Positions 51,538-60,019 of a stretch of DNA of 64,000 bases are shown here, in pieces. This DNA is from JAJDXW01 sp965214795 (GTDB lineage Bacteria > Pseudomonadota > Gammaproteobacteria > HK1), in the NCBI GenBank assembly GCA_965214795.1, contig OZ243976.1:744001-808000 (forward strand). Reading direction: 5' to 3'. The notes under the pieces were generated by a model. The model saw nothing but the letters and a program-made list of their open reading frames with translations. It searched no databases and was not told where the DNA came from. Numbering within the stretch: position 1 is the first letter of the stretch; each line of letters starts with the position of its first letter. Position numbers and translations under genes: made by a program.

Positions 51538-52764
51538 ATGTTCGACACCAGGGACCAGATTCTGAGCCAGCTTCGTGCCGGAGAAGACGGCCGCGCCGAA
51601 TTCAAGGAAATACGTCTCGGGGACCGAGGCGTGAGATCTCCCAACACCGAAGACCTTGCCGGCGAGCTGGTCGCGTTCGCGAACGCCGAGGGCGGCGTCG
51701 TATTCCTCGGGGTCGACGATTCGGGCGCCGTGCGCGGGATTCCCCCGAAAAGCATGGATACGGTCGAGAATTGGGCCATCAACGTCGCAACGCACAACTG
51801 CGACCCGCCGATTCGGCCGACCCTGCGCAAAGAGATGCTCCCCGGTGCCACCGGAGACGAGCAGCGTATTCTTTTGGCCGAAGCCCCCCGGGGCCTCTAC
51901 GTACACCGAACATCAGGTGGACGCTACTACCTGCGCGTCGGCTCCACGAAGCGCGACCTCACACCCCCCGAACTTGCCCGGCTCTTCCAGGAGCGGGGTC
52001 GCGAATACGTATTCGACGAGCAACCCGTGCTCACCGCAACCGTCGACGATCTCAATCGCAACCGGCTCGAAGCATTTTTCGGACGTTTGCCGACCATCCC
52101 CTGGCTCGACCTGCTGCGGAACACGCGGGTGACCTTCCGAGACGAGGACGGCATGGATCACCCCACCGTGGCCGGTCTGCTGATCTTCGCCAGAGAGCCG
52201 ACCGAGTTCCTCGCATCCGGCTCCATCGAAGCAGCGTGCTACCGGGGAATCCGGCTTTCCTCCGACGAGCTCGTCCACGCGGAGCGCCTCGCCGGCCCCG
52301 TATCCGATCAGATCGACGCCGGGGTCGCCTTCGTCGCCCGGTTCATGCAGACGCCGGCAGGCGATCGGCCGAGCGGCCGCGATGCCTCCTCCTACGACCT
52401 CGACGTCGTCGACGAAGCCATCGTCAACGCCGTCGCCCACCGCGACTACGCCATTTCCGGCTCGAAGATCCGCTTGTTCCTGTTCGCCGACCGTCTGGAA
52501 CTCTACAGCCCCGGCAAGCTGCCCAACACCATCACCCTCGACGACATGCCCTACCGCACCTTCACCCGAAACCAGCTCCTGGTCAATTTCCTGTCGAGAC
52601 TCCGAAGCAAGCGGACCGGGCAGGTGTTCCTGGAATCAAGAGGCGAGGGCGTGCGGAAGATCCTTCAGGACGGGGAAGCGCACTCCGGCCGCCGCCCGAA
52701 ATACGAACTGTTCGGCGACGAGCTCCGGTTGACCCTGTGGGCGAAGATGCCACCGGTTGGCTGA
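51538..52764 (+). CDS. AlbA_2 (Schlafen-like) domain protein with HATPase-like C-terminus
   Basis: 408 residues. The N-terminal 120 residues are AlbA_2: ETKE-type entry here as GRAEFKEIRLG, then LAGELVAFANAEGGVVFLGVDDSGAVRGI, and HRTSGGRYYLRVGSTKRDLTPPELARL. The C-terminal half has the divergent GHKL pattern VVDEAIVNAVAHRDYAISGSKIRL and RLELYSPGKLPN. Such proteins are annotated as transcriptional regulators or ATP-dependent helicases, and some belong to phage defence; AlbA_2 domains can act on tRNA. The ATG at 51538 is preceded by GAGGGTAAGG. The gene stands alone and intact. Confidence 0.82.
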   Translation: MFDTRDQILSQLRAGEDGRAEFKEIRLGDRGVRSPNTEDLAGELVAFANAEGGVVFLGVDDSGAVRGIPPKSMDTVENWAINVATHNCDPPIRPTLRKEMLPGATGDEQRILLAEAPRGLYVHRTSGGRYYLRVGSTKRDLTPPELARLFQERGREYVFDEQPVLTATVDDLNRNRLEAFFGRLPTIPWLDLLRNTRVTFRDEDGMDHPTVAGLLIFAREPTEFLASGSIEAACYRGIRLSSDELVHAERLAGPVSDQIDAGVAFVARFMQTPAGDRPSGRDASSYDLDVVDEAIVNAVAHRDYAISGSKIRLFLFADRLELYSPGKLPNTITLDDMPYRTFTRNQLLVNFLSRLRSKRTGQVFLESRGEGVRKILQDGEAHSGRRPKYELFGDELRLTLWAKMPPVG

Positions 52765-52948
52765 TCAATCCTCTGCCGCGCCAACACTACAAAAAACGCC
52801 TGAACAATTAGTGAGTAGACTCCTGGTTCCGGCATTGTCGGGTTGTGAAAAATCCGGACTGCCAGGAATGCTGGAGTTATCTTGAAATGACCTTGTTCAG
52901 ACTGCACCGACAGCAGTCTCGGATGGTACTGGAGATAACTGCTACATT

Positions 52949-55816
52949 GCAACGCAGCCGCCGAGTTACTGAAGGATGCACTGCTGTGGGATCCGATGCC
53001 CGGCGGCTCCGGGCTGCTCGATCGCGTGTACGAACGCTTCGGGGAGACCGTGCAGGCGGCCCGCGAGGATGCCGTCTCCGTTCGGCGAGGACAGCGAGCT
53101 CTGCCGCACCCTGCGCCTGGCGGCGCTGCAATTCGAGCACCGGCTGTTCCTCTCGGCCACCCCCCACAACGGCCATACGCGCTCGTTCACCGGCCTGCTG
53201 GAGATGCTCGACCCGGTACGCTTCACCCGCGTGAGCGAGATGAGCGACGCCATGCGCGGGCGCGTCGACGACGTGGTGATTCGGAGGCTGAAACGCGAGA
53301 TCGACGCGGGAAGCGCGGCGCCTCGTTTCTGCACCCGGCACCCGCCGAGAGCCTTGATGCTGGCCGCTGATCCGCGCGAAACGGAGCTGGCCGCCGCGTT
53401 CGACGCCTTCCGCGCCGCCGTGCGCGGCCTCGTCGCCGGCGGCACGAAGCAGCGCCGCCGCGCCGGGACCTTCGCGGTGGAGATCCTCGGCAAGCGACTG
53501 CTCTCCTGTCCCACCGCGTTCGCCGAATCCTGGCGCCGTGCGCGGCAGGGGTTCGCCGACGAGGCAGCGGCATCCGAGGCGGAGCTGAGCGCGGCCGAAC
53601 GCGCGCTCCGCCAGGAGACCGGCGACGACCGGGAGACGCAGCAACGCGAGGCCACCGCGGCGACCGTCGCCGGCGCATGGCTCAAGAACTTCGCGGGCGA
53701 GGTGGAGGGAGAGATCCGGCGCATCGAACGGGCGCTCGACGGCCTCGGCTTCGACGGCTCGGACCTCGCCCTCGACGACGGCGCGCCGCGAAGTGCGAAG
53801 CCGATGACGGAGCAGACGCCCGCCGCCGACGCACGCTTCGATGCGCTCGTCGATCTGATCGAACGCCTGCTGCGCGAGCGCTCGCGGCTCGACGCCGAAG
53901 GTGCGGGAACCGGCGGCGTTTCGCGAGGGAAGGGGGAGCCCGAGGATCTCCGCCCGCGGCTCGACGCCGAGCGCGCGCCGCCCACCGCCGAAGGCGCGGA
54001 ATCGGCGGAATCGAACGGCGTTTTACGAAAGGAAGGGCGGCAACCCGAAGTGCTCCGCCCGGGGCTTGACGCCGAGTACTTGCGGTACGCCACCGACAAC
54101 GCGGGAGGGGACGGCGGTGGGTTCCGGGCGGAAGAGCGCCTGATCGTCTTCACGGAGTACAAGACCACCCTGGACTACCTCGCCCGGCGCTTGCGAGAGA
54201 GGTACCCCGCCGAACGGGTGCTCACCCTGTTCGGCGCCGGTGGTTCCGAGGGCATGAACGAGGCCGAGCGCGAGAACGTCAAGGCGGCCTTCAACGACCC
54301 CGCTTCGCCGGTGCGCATCCTCGTCGCCACGGACGCCGCCTCGGAGGGCCTCAACCTGCACCGCACCGCCCGCTACCTGCTGCACTACGACTGTCCCTGG
54401 AACCCTTCCCGGCTGGAGCAGCGCAACGGGCGCCTCGACCGCTACGGTCAGGGCCGCGACGTGACCGTGCACCACTTCGTCAGTGACACCGACCCCGACC
54501 TCCGCTTCCTCGATCACGTCATCCGCAAGGCGGACGAGATCCGCGAGGACCTCGGATCGGTGAACGAAATTTTCGACCGGGCCGCGCACCGCCGCCTGAT
54601 CCGGGGCGAGGACGCGGCGGCGGTGCGGGCGGACCTGGACGCGGGCCTCGACGCGGCGCGGGGGCGGGAGCGGGGGAGGGGGAACGCGGCCATCGGCACC
54701 GATGCCGCCGCCGCCCTGGACGGCGAGGGGAGGGAAGGGGCCGCGCTGCTCGACGTCATGGCGGCGGAGATCGATCTCGACGATCGGGCGCTCGGCGACA
54801 CCCTCGAAGCGGCGATGGCCATTTCGGGCGGCCGGCCGCAGCTCCGGGCGACCGGAGAGCCCGGGTTCCAGCGTGTGCTGAACCCCGATCTGCGCGGCTG
54901 GCGCGACGTCATCGACGAGGCCGTGCGCCGTCCCCGGTCCGACGGCACCCAGGGATCGGTGCCGCGGCTCGCCTTCAGCGCCGAGCCGTTCATCGAGCGG
55001 CTCGGGCGCCTGAGCGTGTTCCAGCCCCGCCGCGACGCCCTGCTCGTGCACCTTGCCCATCCCATGATGCAGCGGGCGCTCGGCGTGCTTGCACGGCGCC
55101 GCTATCCGGGCGAACACGAGGTTTCGCGCTGGACCGCGCGCCGGGGCGGGGTCCCGGAAGACGCCGCGGCCGTCGTCCTGCTCAGCGTCGAGGAGCTCGC
55201 GGTGAACGAGTTGCGCGAGACGTTTCACCGCTGGGTGCGCACACTCGCCTTCCCGGTTCGGGACGGCGCACCGAGCGCGCCGCTCTCCCACGTTCCGGCG
55301 CATGGCCGGCGCTGCACGGGCGGCCGGCTCGATCCGGACGATCGACGGCGCGCCGGCGAGCTCCTCGAAGATGTCAGCGCCGATCTGCGCCGATGGCTTC
55401 GCGAGTACGGGAACGGGCTCAGCGCTTCGTTCCGCCGCCAGCTTCGAGTCGACGGCGAAGCCGCGCGGGGACGCGAGGACGAGCGCTATCGGCAACGCCA
55501 GGGCGAAGTGTCCGCGCTCATCGAGCGATCGACGATGGCGAGACTGACGCGCGAGATCGAACGGCTGAACGCGAGAGCCCGCCAGGGTCAGCTCTTCGAC
55601 GAAGCCGAGCGGCTTGCGGAAATCGAGCAGTCCATCGCGCAAAGGGATGAGGAGCTGACGCGCCGGCGCCGCCACTACGAGGAAGTCCGCGATCAGCTAC
55701 AGCGCGAACGCGGGCGCATCCTCGACCATCTCCTGCCCGCGCGTTTCGCGATGGCAGGCGAAGCCCAGGTCTTTCCCGTCGCGGTGGAGGTCCGTCTGCC
55801 GGAACGACGTGGGTGA
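52949..55816 (+). pseudogene. DISARM-like helicase (DrmD-like) remnant, N-terminus deleted
   Basis: 52949-53071 reads CNAAELLKDALLWDPMPGGS then GLLDRVYERFGETVQAARED, typical of a DUF1998/MZB C-terminal region such as DrmB. It is joined out of frame to the inside of a SNF2 helicase: HRLFLSATPHNGHTRSFTGL (motif III), a long coiled insert, then RLIVFTEYKTTLDYLARRLR, LVATDAASEGLNLHRTARYL and the motif VI segment LEQRNGRLDRYGQG. The helicase tail runs about 900 residues to 55816 without a stop. Walker A and the DEAH box are missing, so it cannot be active. The DrmD/DrmB naming is from recall. Confidence 0.65.
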
Positions 55817-55875
55817 AGCCGGATTTCATCGTCCAGCGCCGCGCTACCGCCGGCAACCGGCTATAGTCGCCCGCC

Positions 55876-56265
55876 ATGGATGAAGACTTCGGGGTCGACC
55901 TCGATCAGGTGCGCGCGTTCCTCGTGGCCCGGGAGCAGCGCCGCCGCGCGCGGATCGACGAGCGCTACGCGCAAGCCACTCGGGACGTGCGGACGAGCGT
56001 CGCGCAGATCGCCGCACAAGTGAATCCGCGCCGCATCTACCAGTGGGGGTCGCTGCTCGATCGGCGGCGTTTCAGCGAGATATCCGATCTGGACATCGCG
56101 GTCGAGGGGCTGAACGGGCCGGCCGAGTATTTCCAGGTTCTCGGCATCGCGATGAACGCGACATCCCTGCCGATCGATATCGTGGAGCTGGAGAAAGTCC
56201 CGGCGGACATCGCCGAACGCATCCGCAAGCGAGGTGTGCTGGTTCATGAGCGAAGCGCTCCGTGA
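55876..56265 (+). CDS. MNT-type nucleotidyltransferase, antitoxin-like (pair 1)
   Basis: 129 residues. The nucleotidyltransferase signature is IYQWGSLLDRRRFSEISDLDIAVEG: G-S, then D-x-D with Asp93-type residues, as in MntA antitoxins that AMPylate their HEPN partner. The third catalytic Asp is in LPIDIVELE. An N-terminal helical extension of about 45 residues (VRAFLVAREQRRRARIDERY) precedes the core. The partner's ATG overlaps its 3' end by 20 bases, which is typical of such operons. Start at 55876 after a poor ribosome-binding site. Confidence 0.78.
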   Translation: MDEDFGVDLDQVRAFLVAREQRRRARIDERYAQATRDVRTSVAQIAAQVNPRRIYQWGSLLDRRRFSEISDLDIAVEGLNGPAEYFQVLGIAMNATSLPIDIVELEKVPADIAERIRKRGVLVHERSAP

Positions 56266-56728
56266 GCTCGTCGCCCTGATTCGGGCGCACCACCGGCGGC
56301 TCGAAGCGGTTTACCGGTCGACCGAGAGCGCGCTCGAAGACGAGATCGCGCAGCTCGGAAAGACGCCGGTATCGGCACTCATCGTCGCCGGGTTGCTGGA
56401 GAACTACTACACCTGCCTGGAGACGATCTATCTGCGGATATCGCAGTCTTTCGAGAACGACCTGGATCCCGCGCGCTGGCGCAACGATCTGCTGCAAAAG
56501 ATGACCCTGCAGATCGAGGGCGTCCGGGCGGCGGCGGTGTCGGAGGAAACGCTCTCCCCACTCTTCGAGTTGCTGAAGTTCCGGCACTTCAAACGCTACT
56601 ACTTCGAGCTGGAGTACGACTGGGACCGCCTGGATTTCCTGGTGACGAAGCTCCGCCAGGTCCATCCTCTGGTCAAACGGGATCTGGAACGGTTCGTGCG
56701 CTTTGCGAACGCACTGGATCGACCTTGA
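56246..56728 (+). CDS. HEPN/HepT-like protein, toxin-like (pair 1)
   Basis: 160 residues, all helical. LVALIRAHHRRLEAVYRSTE and ALIVAGLLENYYTCLETIYLRISQ look like the HEPN four-helix bundle, and LLKFRHFKRYYFELEYDWDRL fits the longer HepT-like family paired with this type of nucleotidyltransferase. The classic RxxxxH is not obvious; RHFKRYY is the nearest site. The start is the ATG at 56246 inside the antitoxin-like gene. The gene is followed after about 30 bases by the family 2 MITE-like element. Confidence 0.7.
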   Translation: MSEALRELVALIRAHHRRLEAVYRSTESALEDEIAQLGKTPVSALIVAGLLENYYTCLETIYLRISQSFENDLDPARWRNDLLQKMTLQIEGVRAAAVSEETLSPLFELLKFRHFKRYYFELEYDWDRLDFLVTKLRQVHPLVKRDLERFVRFANALDRP

Positions 56729-56760
56729 GCGTCACGCACCGCGCTGGTGAGCCCGGCTGG

Positions 56761-56960
56761 CCCGAAAAAATCACCGGCTTCCCGCTGCGGTCGCCAATCC
56801 GCTCGCGGTAGTGGGACGTACTCCCTCAAGCCGCTTCGACAGCGCGCACGCGCTAGTGTCGACTACGCCTTCAGCGTCTCTCGGTCCGTGCGGCCCGTTC
56901 CTCCATGAGATCGTGGGGCATCTTGGCGCTCTCGCGATGAAAGTCGGTGATTTTTCGGGC
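56761..56960. mobile_element. MITE-like element, family 2, copy B
   Basis: 200 bp in reverse orientation to copy A at 18097-18296 and nearly identical in most of its length. The ends are CCCGAAAAAATCACCGGCTT and, reverse-complemented, CCCGAAAAATCACCGACTTT. The flanks CTGG and CTGG could be a short target duplication, but copy A shows none. Confidence 0.8.
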
Positions 56961-57654
56961 TGGGATCGGCTCCGCCACGGCGGGCTGCTGCCGGATGGCG
57001 CGAGACTTGCGGCGCTTGCCCGGTTCGTTCCCGACCCGCTCGACGAAACCACCGAGCGGCAGCTACGACAGCGCGCGAACGGCGTGCTCGACGGAGGTGG
57101 GAGCGGAAGCGGGAACGGAAACGGGAGCGGGGGCGACGACGCCCCGTCCTTCGTCGCCTTCGTGGAGGCGGACGATCCGCTTCGATGGCAACCTTGCCGC
57201 CACCCGATCCTGCTTCATACGCAAGTATGATTCGGGCCTCCAGGCACGCTCCCGGTCACTCCCATCCGTGAAAAGCGCCCGACACCATCCCCCTTCCGCA
57301 GCCTGTGTTGCCGCTCGCTCGCTATCGCATGCGGTTTCGCGAGCGCATCTCCGAAGGCGGCTCCGAGGCCGATCCTCTCCGATCCGGCTATCCTCGGCCC
57401 CGCTTGGCGCCGCATGCCGCCGGATTCGCGGTTCAGCCGCACTCCGACTCCGATCCGGCTGCCCTCGGGAGCGCACGGCAACCTTGCGGGACAGGCTCGA
57501 CGGGGAGGGATAGGCTACATTGACGCCCGAGCCGAGGAGCGAACGCACACCCAGGTGCAGCCTCACGACTCGGAAAGCGGCAGAGCGCTCCCGGCGCTCG
57601 GTACGCCTCGGAACACCAGGAACCGGTACTTCGGATACGGATACCGGCCACGCC
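56961..57654. other. Region without intact gene; gene-tail fragment
   Basis: From 56961 to 57230 one frame reads RLRHGGLLPDGARLAALARF, then VPDPLDETTERQLRQRANGV, a Gly/Ser/Asn low-complexity run and PCRHPILLHTQV. It looks like the 3' end of a larger unrecognised gene cut by the MITE-like element. From 57231 to 57654 I see no coding sequence; a promoter for the next CRISPR gene is likely there but was not identified. Confidence 0.45.
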
Positions 57655-58839
57655 ATGAAGCAGCCGCACGACTATTCCCGCCGCCTCCTGGTCGCCGTCA
57701 CGGGGCTTTCTCCGCAGATCGTCACGGAGACCCTGTACGCGCTCGCGGTCGGGCAGAATCCGCCGTTCATCCCCACCGAGGTCCGGCTCATCACGACCGA
57801 AGAAGGTGCCGAACGCGCGAGGCTCTCCCTTCTGCACCCGGACCGCTGGTTCCACCGGCTACGCGCCGACTACGACCTGCCCTCCATCGCGTTCGGGCCG
57901 GAACACATCCATGTGCTGAAGGACGCGGCCGGAGAGCCGCTGAGCGACATCCGCAGCCCCACCGACAACACCCGTGCCGCCGATACCATCACCGAGGTGG
58001 TGCGCGATCCGACCCGGGACGACGACACCGCGCTCCACGTCTCGATCGCCGGCGGACGCAAGACCATGGGGTTCTATCTCGGCTACGCCCTGTCCCTGTA
58101 CGGGCGCGAACAGGACCGGCTCTCGCACGTGCTGGTGAATGCGCCGTACGAGTCGCATCCGCAGTTCTTCTATCCGACACCCACGAGCGAATTGATCCAC
58201 ACCCCGGAGCCGAACGGCCGGCCCTATGACGCGCACGATGCCAAGGTGACCCTGGCGGAGATCCCCTTCGTGCGGTTGCGCGAAGGTTTGGCTCCCGACT
58301 TGATGGAGGGCACGGCGAGCTTCTCCGCCGTGGTGGCCGATGCACAACGGGCCCTCCCACCTCTTGCGCTGGAGCTGAATCCGACCAGCCGCACGGTGAA
58401 CGCGGGTGGCGAGTCCTTCTGCATGCAGCCGGCCCATTTGGCTTTCTACTGGATGCTGGCGGAGCGGGCACGTCGTGGCCGGCCCGGCGTGCACTGGAGC
58501 GATGAAGGCATCGGGCTGGAGCTTCTCGGCTATTACGAGCGGATCGTGAACCCGGCTTCCGGCGAATACGAGCGGGCTGAAAAGGCGTTTGCGCGCGGTC
58601 TTTCCGCGGAGAACGTCAATCCCACCAAGGCGCATATCAAGAAAGAGCTGGAGCGACATCTGGGTCGCAGACGCGCCGAGCCATACCTGATCAGGGCGCT
58701 GGAGCGGATCCCCGGCACGCGCTACCGTCGTATCGGCCTGGAGCTGCCGCCGGAGGCGATACGGATTGCAGGCGGCAAGGTTGCGGGACCGAAAAGCACC
58801 AGCGGGAATCGGGATGATCGTCGTCAGGAGCCATCGTGA
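57655..58839 (+). CDS. CRISPR-associated protein, NE0113 family (CARF-type, type III accessory)
   Basis: 394 residues. The N-terminal CARF-like Rossmann domain reads RLLVAVTGLSPQIVTETLYAL, then PTEVRLITTEEGAERAR and ALHVSIAGGRKTMGFYLGYALS, the ligand-binding GGRKT loop expected for cyclic oligoadenylate sensing. The C-terminal half is helical (AFYWMLAERARRGRPG). Families of this type (TIGR02584) are listed as Csm6-like or ring-nuclease proteins of type III systems; which activity applies here is open. Its stop overlaps the start of a truncated Cmr1-like remnant, so it once headed an operon. Confidence 0.75.
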   Translation: MKQPHDYSRRLLVAVTGLSPQIVTETLYALAVGQNPPFIPTEVRLITTEEGAERARLSLLHPDRWFHRLRADYDLPSIAFGPEHIHVLKDAAGEPLSDIRSPTDNTRAADTITEVVRDPTRDDDTALHVSIAGGRKTMGFYLGYALSLYGREQDRLSHVLVNAPYESHPQFFYPTPTSELIHTPEPNGRPYDAHDAKVTLAEIPFVRLREGLAPDLMEGTASFSAVVADAQRALPPLALELNPTSRTVNAGGESFCMQPAHLAFYWMLAERARRGRPGVHWSDEGIGLELLGYYERIVNPASGEYERAEKAFARGLSAENVNPTKAHIKKELERHLGRRRAEPYLIRALERIPGTRYRRIGLELPPEAIRIAGGKVAGPKSTSGNRDDRRQEPS

Positions 58840-58990
58840 TGCGGCAAATGAAGTATCGGATCGAATTCCTGACACCGGCATTCCTCGGCAACGCCGAGCA
58901 GAGCGGCCAGTGGCGCGCGCCGCCGTTCAAGGCGTTGCTGCGGCAGTGGTGGCGGGTGGTCTGGGCGCAACGCCACCGATTCAAGGAGAA
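58839..58990 (+). pseudogene. Truncated Cmr1-like RAMP gene (5' end only)
   Basis: Only about 50 residues remain: MKYRIEFLTPAFLGNAEQSG, then APPFKALLRQWWRVVWAQ. This is the opening of a Cmr1-type RAMP protein, the glycine and Arg-Trp-Trp region of which also occurs in the intact copy at 61415. Homology stops near 58990, where a nucleotidyltransferase/HEPN pair begins. The start codon overlaps the preceding stop. The rest of the gene and whatever followed were lost or replaced. Confidence 0.6.
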
Positions 58991-59029
58991 AACGCGATGC
59001 GATAGATCGTATTCGTCGAGACGGTTGAG

Positions 59030-59314
59030 ATGCACTCCCTGATCGAAAACCACCGCGCCGAAATCCTCGCGCTCGCCGAGCGTCACGGCATTCACAACGT
59101 GCGGGTGTTCGGATCCATCGCCAGGGGCGACGCCGGCGATGCCAGTGACGTCGATTTGCTGGTCTCGTTGCCGCTCGGCACGAGCGGCTTGGCGCTCGGT
59201 GGATTGTTGATGGACGTGCAGGATCTGCTGCAACGTCGTGTGGAAGTGGTCACCGATCGTGCTCTGCATCCGGCGCTACGCGATCACGTGCTGAAGGAGG
59301 CGCAACCGTTGTGA
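59030..59314 (+). CDS. mntA: MntA-type minimal nucleotidyltransferase antitoxin (pair 2)
   Basis: 94 residues, the usual size. NVRVFGSIARGDAGDASDVDLLVSLP carries the GSxxRGxxxxxSDxDLLV signature with both catalytic Asp residues, and RVEVVTD has the third-position Asp. MntA antitoxins transfer AMP to a Tyr of the HepT toxin. Its stop overlaps the start of the partner gene by 4 bases (GTGA/TTGTGA area). It sits exactly where the truncated Cmr1-like gene ends. Confidence 0.85.
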   Translation: MHSLIENHRAEILALAERHGIHNVRVFGSIARGDAGDASDVDLLVSLPLGTSGLALGGLLMDVQDLLQRRVEVVTDRALHPALRDHVLKEAQPL

Positions 59315-59667
59315 AGCCCGGCTCGCCGACCGATCGAGTGCTGCTCATGCATGTCCGCGAATGCATCGAGCGCGTTCGGGAGTACACCGGCGGCCGGCGG
59401 ACTGCCTTCTTCGACTCACAACTCGTCCAGGATGCGGTGGTACGGAATCTGCAAATACTCGCCGAATCGACACAACGTCTCAGTGAGCCGCTCAAGGCCA
59501 CGGAGCCGGACGTGCCATGGCGGGAGATCGCGGGCTTTCCCAACGTGCTCGCGCACGACTACCTGACGATCGACCCGGAGGCCGTATGGAGCGTGGTCGA
59601 ACAGGATCTGCCGGAGCTGGCCGGGGCCATCGAGCGCATGACGCGCGTCATCCGCTCTTCGGAATAA
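59311..59667 (+). CDS. hepT: HepT-like DUF86 toxin with altered RxxxxH motif (pair 2)
   Basis: 118 residues of the DUF86 HEPN family: VRNLQILAESTQRLSEPLKA and WREIAGFPNVLAHDYLTIDPEAVW. The family motif is R-x4-H-x-Y, normally GFRNVLVHDY. Here the Arg is Pro77 (GFPNVLAHDY), while His82 and Tyr84 remain. The RNase activity is probably lost or weak. Tyr84, the AMPylation target of MntA, is kept. The start is GTG at 59311, overlapping the antitoxin gene. Confidence 0.8.
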   Translation: MKPGSPTDRVLLMHVRECIERVREYTGGRRTAFFDSQLVQDAVVRNLQILAESTQRLSEPLKATEPDVPWREIAGFPNVLAHDYLTIDPEAVWSVVEQDLPELAGAIERMTRVIRSSE

Positions 59668-59678
59668 CACCTCGGAAA

Positions 59679-59948
59679 ATGTGGAAAGACCCGGCTGTCG
59701 AAGAAACCCGGAGCAGGCGCGAAGAGCCTGCTCGACGCTTCAACCATGACATGAAGGCCATCAGGGAAATGTTGAGGCGGCAGCGGAAGGCAAGTGGGCA
59801 AAAGCCGTTCACTCACCCACCGAAGCGCGTCAAAGCTCCGCGGCATGGCAAGGCGCCGCAAGCCAACGACCAATCCGCCTTGCGGGTTGTCCGCGGCCGG
59901 GCTTCGTCGTTGTCCGTCATCACACGCGGGATGCGGCCGGCCTCGTGA
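59679..59948 (+). CDS. Small conserved hypothetical protein (MWKDPxVEE family)
   Basis: 89 residues. The opening MWKDPAVEETRSRREEPARRFNHDMKAIREMLRRQRKASGQK is a pattern I know from many small proteins found near toxin-antitoxin genes, where they are thought to be antitoxin-like or DNA-binding partners. The tail is basic with PPKRVKAPRHGK. It follows hepT by 11 bases, so it is probably co-transcribed. It has no membrane segment or Cys motif. Confidence 0.6.
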   Translation: MWKDPAVEETRSRREEPARRFNHDMKAIREMLRRQRKASGQKPFTHPPKRVKAPRHGKAPQANDQSALRVVRGRASSLSVITRGMRPAS

Positions 59949-60019
59949 ACACGTTCACACCGAACCGGCCGCGCAGGGGATGAACCCGTGCGCAACCCGG
60001 TCTTCAAGGATTCGGATAC

